Part shown: piece by piece, positions 1-4,755 of the stretch
Layout: each line of letters begins with the position of its first letter
Numbering within the stretch: the stretch's first letter is position 1
Source of the DNA: Acetobacteraceae bacterium
GTDB taxonomy: Bacteria > Pseudomonadota > Alphaproteobacteria > Acetobacterales > Acetobacteraceae
DNA length: 5,256 nucleotides
Direction: 5' to 3'
Assembly (NCBI GenBank): GCA_003164305.1
Contig: PLSZ01000191.1
Location: 2,846 to 8,101 of the forward strand
Made by a program: the position numbers and the translations under genes
The notes under the pieces: model-generated
Databases searched by the model: none
Told to the model about the DNA's origin: nothing
Seen by the model: only the letters and a program-made list of their open reading frames with translations

Positions 1-709
1 CGCCGATAAGGGAAGCCGCCGCGGCATCGTTCCCTTTCGGCAAATCCGATGCCGCGCGACGCGGGCTGAGCCCAGTCCGGACAGACTCCACGCCGAACGC
101 CAGCAAGCAGGCGCCGGCGGCGAACAGCGCCAGGTAATTGCTCAACGTCGCGGCCCCGAACAGCGCCCCGGACAACGCGAAATGCCACCAGCGCCGGCCC
201 AGAAGCAGCCCCACCACGCCGCCCAACAGCAGCACCTGCGCCAGAGCGAACCCGCGCGCCACCACGCTGGTATACGCGAACCCATAACAGCCCAACGTCA
301 GCGCCATGGCCCAGACCGGCGGCACCCGAGCCGTCCGCGCGATCACCCCGGTCAGGCCCAACGCCCCAAGCCCCAGCAGCACCGACAGCAACCGCGCCAC
401 GACCAATCCATGCCCGAACGCCGCGCGCCACAACGACACCAGCCAGAAATACAGCGGCGGATGCACATCGGTGACCCGCAAATCCCGCGCGATCGCCCCG
501 AGGCTCGCGTCCCCCGATTGCAGCACCCGCGCCAGACCCGCCGGAAACACCACCACCGGCCACGCCGGCCGCGGCACACCCGACGTCAGGAACAGCGTGT
601 ATTGCTCATCGTACTCCGCCCCGCGCAGCCACGCGGCCAGGCACAGCACCACCGCGCACGGCAACAAAGCCCACAGAATCGGCCGATAATTCCGATCGCC
701 GTTAACCAA
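1..709 (-). CDS. GT39/ArnT-like membrane glycosyltransferase, N-terminal part (cut by window edge)
   Basis: This frame is open from 709 to the window edge: 236 codons of a protein that in this family is usually about 500 residues, so the C-terminal half is missing. Family knowledge: such integral membrane enzymes move a sugar from a polyprenyl-phosphate carrier to an acceptor at the periplasmic face. Visible marks are a first membrane helix at about residues 10-28, an acidic pair D34-E35 in the following loop (the usual catalytic position), the hallmark HPPLYF at 83-88, an S-x-x-A-R-G-F-A-L stretch at 148-156, and further hydrophobic segments near 102-124, 131-147, 155-171 and 178-206. I chose TTG at 709 because GAGGG stands 8 bases upstream; an in-frame TTG at 751 has no visible ribosome site, and a TAA lies just above it. 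It is divergent from the GT2 gene, which probably makes its donor. Acceptor and sugar are unknown. Confidence 0.85.
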   Translation of the reverse strand, partial: MVNGDRNYRPILWALLPCAVVLCLAAWLRGAEYDEQYTLFLTSGVPRPAWPVVVFPAGLARVLQSGDASLGAIARDLRVTDVHPPLYFWLVSLWRAAFGHGLVVARLLSVLLGLGALGLTGVIARTARVPPVWAMALTLGCYGFAYTSVVARGFALAQVLLLGGVVGLLLGRRWWHFALSGALFGAATLSNYLALFAAGACLLAFGVESVRTGLSPRRAASDLPKGNDAAAASLIG

Positions 710-769
710 GAATTCATCCCTCGGTGTCAGGCTTCCGATTGTGACGCTCAAACGTTAACGGACCTTGCC
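710..769. promoter_or_regulatory. Divergent intergenic region between the two glycosyltransferase genes
   Basis: Only 60 bases separate the two start codons, so the promoters of both genes must lie here or reach into the coding sequences. I cannot name a convincing -35/-10 pair for either direction. The heptamer CGTTAAC, with the palindrome GTTAAC inside it, occurs at 700-706 and again at 753-759, flanking the gap. That could be a pair of operator half-sites or chance. The GT2 start has only a weak GGA at 760-762, seven bases upstream. Confidence 0.4.
718..722 (-). promoter_or_regulatory. Ribosome binding site deciding a TTG start
   Basis: On the minus strand GAGGG lies 8 bases before TTG at 709. 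This favours 709 over the alternative TTG at 751. An ATG at 717-715 is closer to GAGGG but is in a different frame, which lacks the GT39 motifs. Confidence 0.55.
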
Positions 770-1756
770 ATGCTCGACGTCCTGACGCCGCATTTTCTGC
801 CCCAGGCCCGCCCGACATTCTCCGTCGTCGTCCCCGCCTTCAACGAGTCAGACGGCCTGGTCGCCTTCCATCAACGCCTCGTCACGGCGATGGAGCCGCT
901 CGGCGCGTGGGAGGCGATCTATGTCGATGACGGCAGCAACGATACCACGCGAGACATCGTCGAACTGCTGCGCCGCGACGATCCGCGCATCGCTTTGGTC
1001 GCTTTGTCGCGCAATTTCGGCAAGGAAATCGCCACCACCGCCGGCCTCGATCACGCGCATGGCGAAGCGGTGATCGTGATCGACGCCGACCTGCAGGATC
1101 CGCCCGAGGTTATCCCCGAACTGGTCGCCGCCTGGCGCCAGGGCTTCGACATGGTCTGCGCCCGCCGTCGCGCTCGCCACGGTGAGACCGTCGTGAAGAA
1201 ACTGACCGCTCACATCTTCTACCGCCTGATGCGTCATACCGGCCGGGTCCGGCTGCCGGAAGACACCGGCGATTTCCGTCTCATGAGCCGCCGCGTCGTT
1301 GAAGCCGTGTGCAAACTGCGCGAGCACCATCGTTTCATGAAAGGATTGTTCGCCTGGGTTGGCTACCCGGTCACGACAGTACTCTACGACCGGGCCCCGC
1401 GCGGCGCCGGGCAGACCAAATGGAACTACTGGAACCTGTGGAACTTCGCGCTGGAAGGCATCACCAGCTTCACCGTCATGCCCCTGAAGATCGCCACCTA
1501 CCTGGGTCTGATCGTGGCATTGCTGTCGGTCGCGTTCGGCGTCCAGGTGATCGTGAAAACCCTGCTGTTCGGCAACCCGGTCGCCGGATACCCGAGCCTG
1601 TTGACCATCATGCTGTTCCTCGGCGGCATCCAACTGATGACTCTCGGCGTCATCGGCGAATACCTTGGCCGTATCTTCAACGAAACAAAACGCCGGCCGC
1701 TGTATCTCGTGGAACGGTTCCTGCCCAGCCGGGTGCGCGTCGAGGCTGGCGAGTAA
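770..1756 (+). CDS. GT2 polyprenyl-phosphate glycosyltransferase (DPM1/GtrB/ArnC-like)
   Basis: The protein has 328 residues, normal length for bacterial GT2 enzymes that transfer a sugar from a nucleotide donor to undecaprenyl phosphate on the cytoplasmic membrane face. The GT-A domain is complete: VVVPAFNE at 19-26, VDDGSNDTT at 52-60, the family hallmark LSRNFGKE at 79-86, and the metal-binding DADLQDPPE at 105-113. Also present are GDFRLMSRR at 167-175 and GQTKWNYW at 214-221. Two membrane helices follow at about 241-263 and 275-296, ending in the typical GEYLGRIFNETKRRPLY at 296-312. I chose ATG 770 because the open frame upstream, back to 182, is only the antisense of the neighbouring GT39 gene, and the GT2 fold begins about 17 residues after this ATG. 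The divergent GT39 gene is the likely user of its product. Which sugar it carries (glucose, mannose, aminoarabinose or other) cannot be read from the sequence. Confidence 0.93.
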   Translation: MLDVLTPHFLPQARPTFSVVVPAFNESDGLVAFHQRLVTAMEPLGAWEAIYVDDGSNDTTRDIVELLRRDDPRIALVALSRNFGKEIATTAGLDHAHGEAVIVIDADLQDPPEVIPELVAAWRQGFDMVCARRRARHGETVVKKLTAHIFYRLMRHTGRVRLPEDTGDFRLMSRRVVEAVCKLREHHRFMKGLFAWVGYPVTTVLYDRAPRGAGQTKWNYWNLWNFALEGITSFTVMPLKIATYLGLIVALLSVAFGVQVIVKTLLFGNPVAGYPSLLTIMLFLGGIQLMTLGVIGEYLGRIFNETKRRPLYLVERFLPSRVRVEAGE

Positions 1757-1782
1757 GGACGATCGTTCGGGGCTGGGAAGCG

Positions 1783-1847
1783 CGAGGGCTCCGCCCTCGG
1801 ACCCGCCAGGGGCGCTGCCCCTGGACCCCGCCAAAGGGCGAGGCCCT
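1783..1847. repeat. Left-half hairpin series of the palindrome
   Basis: Three consecutive short stems have three-base loops: CGAGGGC-TCC-GCCCTCG (1783-1799), CCAGGGGC-GCT-GCCCCTGG (1806-1824) and AGGGC-GAG-GCCCT (1835-1847). None is followed by a T tract on the plus strand, so this is not a canonical intrinsic terminator for the GT2 gene, although it may slow polymerase or protect the 3' end. Confidence 0.7.
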
Positions 1848-1861
1848 CTGGACTCTATCCA

Positions 1862-1935
1862 TTGGTGGGTTGCAGGAGAGGGGCCGACCGTGGCCTCGCG
1901 AGGTCTGAGTTGGCCCCTCTCCTGCAACCCACCAA
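1862..1935. repeat. Perfect 24-bp inverted repeat forming the palindrome core
   Basis: The left arm 1862-1885 starts TTGGTGGGTTGC and its exact reverse complement is 1912-1935. The 26-base interval contains the central palindrome CCTCGCGAGG at 1894-1903. Outside the arms both halves carry a CCATT box; the right half has four extra bases (AATT) next to it, so the match continues with an indel. The core could extrude as a cruciform or form a long RNA stem. Confidence 0.85.
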
Positions 1936-1945
1936 ATTAATGGTT

Positions 1946-2010
1946 CCAAGGGCGAGCCCTTGGCGGGGTCGAGGGGCAGCGCCCTCGTGGGGTCCGGGGT
2001 GAAACCCCGG
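1946..2010. repeat. Right-half hairpin series of the palindrome
   Basis: Three stems mirror those of the left half: CCAAGGGC-GA-GCCCTTGG (1946-1963), CGAGGGGC-AGC-GCCCTCG (1970-1987, one bulged G) and CCGGGGT-GAA-ACCCCGG (1994-2010). Compared with the left half, both sides of the stems have changed together (for example CGAGGGC/GCCCTCG against CCGGGGT/ACCCCGG), so pairing is kept while sequence differs. The last stem contains the proposed GH5 start codon. Confidence 0.7.
1989..2010 (+). promoter_or_regulatory. Translation start region of the GH5 gene folded in a hairpin
   Basis: A weak ribosome site GGGG (1989-1992) stands six bases before GTG 1999. The GTG spans the end of one arm and the loop of the stem CCGGGGT-GAA-ACCCCGG (1994-2010), so the initiation codon would be partly paired in the mRNA. 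This suggests low or conditional translation. It is inference: no measured start exists here, and in-frame GTG 1987 and TTG 1960 are alternatives, also inside the repeat. Confidence 0.4.
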
Positions 2011-3096
2011 CGCTTCCCCAGACCCGAACGATGGTTCCTGCTCACCGCCCTCCTCGCGCTCCTGCTTTGGCCGGGGCCATCCCACGCGGGTCTGCCGGTC
2101 GCGTTGTCGCGCGGCGTGAACATCACCGGCTGGTTTCGCTTTCCCGCCTCGCGCGATCCGGCCACCTTGCGGGCCTGGCTCAGCGACATGGCGATGGTGG
2201 ATCTGAAATCGGCGGGCTTCACCTTCGTGCGCCTCGCGATCGACCCGGCGATCATCGACGGGTCGCCGATGCGTGGAGCGCTGATCGAGCAGATTCGCCG
2301 GCTGCAACGCCATGGCCTCGCCGTCGTGGTGTCACCGCATCCCGTCGGTTGGGCGATCGACACCAATCCGGCCGACCGAGCGAAACTCGCCGCCTTCTGG
2401 GCCGATCTCGCCCCCGCGTTGCGCGCCTTACCGTCCGCGTTGACCTTTCCCGAGCTGGTCAACGAACCTGTGTTTCACAATGACGCCGCGTCCTGGGCGC
2501 AACTTCAGGAAAGTCTGCGCGCGACGATCCGCGCCGCGTTGCCGAACGTCACGATCGTCCTCACCGGCAACGATTGGGGGAGCATCGCCGGCCTCCTGGC
2601 CCTGACTCCGAGCACCGACCCGAATATTGTCTACAGCTTCCACTTCTATGATCCGACCGAACTCACAACCCTCGCCGCCTACCGTCCCGGCCTGGACACA
2701 GCGGCACTCGCCCGCCTGCCATTTCCGGAAACCGATCCCATCGCCTGCCGAACGATCGGCACCACCAGCAGCGATACCACCACGCGCGATCTGATCCTGT
2801 TCTGGTGCGCGACAACCTGGGACGCCGCCCACGTCCGCGCCAATCTTCTCCGCGCCGTCTCCTGGGCCAAACGCCACGACGTCACCTTGCTGGCCGGTGA
2901 GTTCGGCGCCAGCATCGCCCTGAACGCGCCCGCTCGCCTCGCGTGGCTGAGCCTGGTGCGAGAAACCTGCGCGGAAAACGGCATTGGCTGGGCGCTTTGG
3001 GGATACGACGACGTGATGGGCTTCAACATTCGCCGTCCGCCGGAAAATAAACCGCGACTGGATCGTTCCGTTCTCAAAGCACTCGGCCTGCCCTGA
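1999..3096 (+). CDS. Secreted glycoside hydrolase family 5 (cellulase-like) protein
   Basis: From GTG 1999 the product has 365 residues, a normal size for a single-domain GH5 TIM barrel. The N-terminus is a Sec-type signal peptide: basic KPRRFPRPER (2-11), hydrophobic core at about 12-24, and a likely cut after S-H-A at 28-30. Catalytic marks are the acid/base E156 in LVNEP (153-157), HFYDP at 215-219 with the usual His and Tyr, and the nucleophile E301 in GEFG (300-303). GWALWGYDD at 330-338 supplies the aromatic active-site wall. The family cleaves beta-linked glucans or mannans with retention; the substrate here is not determinable. The signal peptide fixes the frame: no in-frame ATG, GTG or TTG lies between 1999 and the mature domain (the next is TTG 2104), so the start must be in the palindrome. 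Co-directional with the GT2 gene, it may trim an exported polysaccharide. The chosen start is uncertain; the family call is firm. Confidence 0.9.
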   Translation: MKPRRFPRPERWFLLTALLALLLWPGPSHAGLPVALSRGVNITGWFRFPASRDPATLRAWLSDMAMVDLKSAGFTFVRLAIDPAIIDGSPMRGALIEQIRRLQRHGLAVVVSPHPVGWAIDTNPADRAKLAAFWADLAPALRALPSALTFPELVNEPVFHNDAASWAQLQESLRATIRAALPNVTIVLTGNDWGSIAGLLALTPSTDPNIVYSFHFYDPTELTTLAAYRPGLDTAALARLPFPETDPIACRTIGTTSSDTTTRDLILFWCATTWDAAHVRANLLRAVSWAKRHDVTLLAGEFGASIALNAPARLAWLSLVRETCAENGIGWALWGYDDVMGFNIRRPPENKPRLDRSVLKALGLP

Positions 3097-3140
3097 AAGA
3101 ACGGTACAAATCGTGAGAGAAACAGTTGCACGCCCCGCGA

Positions 3141-3172
3141 AGAAAAAGCCCCCGGTCCATGGACCAGGGGCT
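3141..3172 (-). terminator. Intrinsic terminator of a minus-strand transcript
   Basis: On the minus strand an interrupted stem AGCCCC-(T)-GGTCC / GGACC-(G)-GGGGCT (3172 to 3147) is followed directly by TTTTTCTT. The stem has eleven pairs with one mismatch and a very tight loop at CCATGG. On the plus strand the sequence after the stem is AAGTATAC with no T run, so it does not look like a terminator for the GH5 gene. The nearest minus-strand gene, LysR, ends about 600 bases upstream, leaving open what transcript stops here. Confidence 0.75.
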
Positions 3173-3244
3173 AAGTATACAGGGAGGCTTCACGTCTGGG
3201 AGACGCAGGGGTCAGAGACCCCCTTCCAACCGCTCGGGTTGGAA
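3141..3244 (-). ncRNA. Candidate small RNA with three hairpins and a terminator
   Basis: Read on the minus strand, four stems follow in close order: TTCCAACC-CGAGC-GGTTGGAA (3244-3224), GGGGTC-TCT-GACCCC (3222-3208), CGTCT-CCC-AGACG (3205-3193) and the terminator (3172-3141). A 20-base unpaired linker before the terminator contains GCCTCCCTG, complementary to AGGGAGG-type ribosome sites, a common feature of regulatory RNAs. Against the call: no clear promoter is visible just upstream, and the segment could instead be the end of a long LysR 3' UTR. It resembles no RNA family I can name. Confidence 0.35.
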
Positions 3245-3465
3245 CTCTGACGATGGCAACAACAGGTTCCGCGAGCGCCGCTCGATTTATCCCCGTCACG
3301 ACCACCGCCGTATTCCGTGAGATTGTTTTATCGCCGTTGTGCGGTGCGGGCCATCGCGAAAACCCGGATGCCGCCATGTCGCAGACGCATAGCCTCCTAG
3401 AGCGCCGCGTCTTTCATGCAACCCAGTAACATTCTTGTGACAATGTGCCGCGCTGTTCGAAACGG

Positions 3466-3477
3466 CCGGAATTCCGG
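3466..3477. repeat. 12-bp perfect palindrome in the gene-free region
   Basis: CCGGAATTCCGG reads the same on both strands. It could bind a dimeric regulator, but it is isolated and not next to a start codon, so chance is a fair alternative. Confidence 0.3.
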
Positions 3478-3774
3478 GGCGTACGGCTCGGCGGACCGCG
3501 CACTGCCGCCTCAGCAAGCACGAACGCGCTGCCCGCCCAATTGTTCTCCGCGATGCGGGCAGGATGCCATACCAATCCTGGGTGTTTCACGGCACCTCAG
3601 GACGATCGAGGCCCCAGGTTGGTCGATGCCCCGGGATTTTCGGGGGCACACTGGAAGCGATATTTGCCTTCGGTCAATAGCGCCAACGGTGTATTCGAGC
3701 GGAGCCAGGAAGGAACGTGACGACCGGTCAAACCTCGCCCCGAGCCGGGACAGCGCCTAAGCCGTCCCCGTCGT

Positions 3775-4659
3775 TCAGTGCAACTCCGCCAACCGGGCCA
3801 GCAGGAAATCCCGGAACACCGCCACGCGCTTGGAGTTCCGCAGTTCCTCCGGATACACGAAGAACACGTCGATCTTCGGCCCCTTCACGTCCGTCATGAT
3901 TCGCACCAGATCGGTATTGTCGGACATCGCGTAGTCGGGAATCGCCCCGATCCCCGCGCCGGAGCGGATCGCCAGCAGGATCGCCTGCAGACTGTTCACT
4001 TCCAGCACCGCGCGCCGAGGACTGCCTGGACGCCGCCCAACCTCGGCCAGCCAGTTGATGTCCGGCACCGGCATGTGGTGGGTGCCGAACAGCACCAGCC
4101 GATGCGCGTCCAACTCCTCCGCCCGCTTTGGCAGCCCGTGCTTCTTCAGATAATCCGGCGACGCGCAGATATTCCATTGCATCGTCATCAAATGCCGCTG
4201 GATCAGGTCGGGCTGCTTCGGAGCGTGCATGCGGATCGCCACGTCCGCCTCGCGCATCGCCAGATCCAGCTCCGCGTCGTCCAGCAGCAGCAGGACCGTC
4301 ACCTCGGGGTAGGCGTCGAGGAACCCGAACAGCCGCGGCGCCAGCCACAACGAGCCAAACCCGTGTGTCGTGGTGACTTTCAGCCGACCGGCCGGCTTTT
4401 CCTTGCTTTCGGTCAGCAGCGCCTCGGTGATCGCCAGCTTGGCGAACACTTCGCGGACCGTGCGATTGAGCGATTCGCCCTGCTCGGTCAGGATCAGGCC
4501 GCGCGCGTGCCGGTGAAACAGCGGCACCTGCAGCGCCTCCTCCAGAGCGGAGATCTGACGAGAGACAGCGGACTGACTCAGGTTCAACGTATCGCCGGCG
4601 TGCGTGAAGCTTCCCGCCTCAGCCACCGCGTGGAAAACGCGCAGCTTGTCCCAGTCCAT
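3775..4659 (-). CDS. LysR-family transcriptional regulator
   Basis: The protein has 294 residues, standard for LysR-type regulators, which bind DNA as oligomers and respond to a small effector. The winged helix-turn-helix is at residues 3-62: LRVFHAVAEAGSFTHAGDTL at 6-25, then the recognition helix LSQSAVSRQISALE at 27-40, and PLFHRHARGLILTEQGE at 46-62. A linker helix follows at about 63-88, and the effector-binding domain starts at GRLKVTTT (91-98) and runs to the C-terminus. The start ATG 4659 has GAGG eight bases upstream and matches the usual family N-terminus. It lies 96 bases downstream of trxB in the same direction, so co-transcription is possible. I recall such a LysR beside trxB in other Rhodospirillales. 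No divergently transcribed target adjoins it, so neither effector nor regulon can be read here. Confidence 0.93.
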   Translation of the reverse strand: MDWDKLRVFHAVAEAGSFTHAGDTLNLSQSAVSRQISALEEALQVPLFHRHARGLILTEQGESLNRTVREVFAKLAITEALLTESKEKPAGRLKVTTTHGFGSLWLAPRLFGFLDAYPEVTVLLLLDDAELDLAMREADVAIRMHAPKQPDLIQRHLMTMQWNICASPDYLKKHGLPKRAEELDAHRLVLFGTHHMPVPDINWLAEVGRRPGSPRRAVLEVNSLQAILLAIRSGAGIGAIPDYAMSDNTDLVRIMTDVKGPKIDVFFVYPEELRNSKRVAVFRDFLLARLAELH

Positions 4660-4755
4660 CGTCTCAGCCTCTCCCCTGCGCCGGGATCGTTCCCGGTCGC
4701 TGGTCTTGTCCGTACGCCGAGACGCCCACCAGATCCTGGCGGTCGCTCACACTGA
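4660..4755 (-). other. Gap between trxB and the LysR gene with a short hairpin
   Basis: The 96-base spacer contains the stem CCGGGA/TCCCGG (4681-4696, four-base loop) close to the LysR ribosome site. There is no T tract, so it is not a clear terminator for trxB. It might be an mRNA processing or attenuation point, or nothing. I see no obvious promoter for a separate LysR transcript. Confidence 0.35.

Larger units (their letters stand above)
1757..2038. repeat. Imperfect palindrome of about 280 bp: two head-to-head copies of a hairpin-rich repeat
   Basis: The left half (1757-1898) and the reverse complement of the right half (2038-1899) align along most of their length with small gaps. The outer ends share ATCGTTCGGG (left from 1762; right, on the minus strand, from 2032) followed by CTGGG(G)AAGCG. 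Next come three short hairpins per half, then a perfect 24-bp arm (1862-1885 with 1912-1935). The axis of symmetry at 1898/1899 is also the middle of CCTCGCGAGG (1894-1903). The element begins directly after the GT2 stop codon and runs into the GH5 gene. I recall similar GGGGC-GCT-GCCCC strings as dispersed intergenic repeats in Acetobacteraceae, so a REPIN- or MITE-like unit is plausible. No transposase is present here. Confidence 0.8.
3097..3774. other. Long convergent intergenic region without a convincing gene
   Basis: These 678 bases lie between the convergent ends of the GH5 and LysR genes. Open frames of 60-114 codons exist on both strands, but their translations are rich in Arg, Pro and Ser, show no motif I recognise, and overlap one another. 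Real structure is concentrated at the left: a minus-strand terminator (3141-3172) and three stems (3193-3244). Further right are CGAGCG-C-CGCTCG (3272-3284), the pair ACATT/AATGT around 3430-3446, a 12-bp palindrome CCGGAATTCCGG (3466-3477), and TGCCCC/GGGGCA flanking an AT-rich loop near 3627-3648. I see no gene remnant that I can name. Confidence 0.6.

Noticed and set aside
182..769. N-terminal extension of the GT2 frame upstream of ATG 770
   Set aside because: It is the antisense of the GT39 gene, with a Gln/Arg/His/Pro-rich nonsense translation; the GT2 fold starts just after 770.
1783..1847. Hairpins after the GT2 stop as an intrinsic terminator
   Set aside because: No T tract follows any of the stems; they are better explained as modules of the inverted repeat.
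1665..1940. Plus-strand frames across the left half of the repeat (also 1309-1908)
   Set aside because: They run out of frame through the GT2 gene into repeat DNA; no ribosome site or recognised motif.
1677..2462. 261-codon minus-strand frame across the palindrome
   Set aside because: It covers the antisense of the GT2 end, the repeat and the GH5 start. Its peptide repeats simply reflect the inverted repeat; it has no domain.
3245..3272. GGAAC...CGTC on the minus strand as an EcfG-type promoter for the candidate small RNA
   Set aside because: Spacing is 13 bases instead of the 16-17 expected for this sigma factor group.
3171..3377. 68-codon minus-strand frame ending at the terminator stem
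   Set aside because: Its stop overlaps the terminator hairpin, but the start has no properly spaced ribosome site and the peptide resembles nothing known; the stems explain the sequence better.
3452..3467. TTCGAAA flanked by weak pairing, resembling a tRNA T-arm
   Set aside because: The stem has only four pairs with a wobble, and no anticodon arm or acceptor stem can be built around it.
3416..3760. 114-codon plus-strand frame, and the overlapping 91-codon frame from GTG 3445
   Set aside because: Composition is untypical of proteins, no motif is recognised, two frames compete over the same bases, and no good ribosome site is seen.
3778..4755. 325-codon plus-strand frame opposite the LysR gene
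   Set aside because: It is an antisense shadow of a clear LysR protein, rich in Gln, Arg and His.
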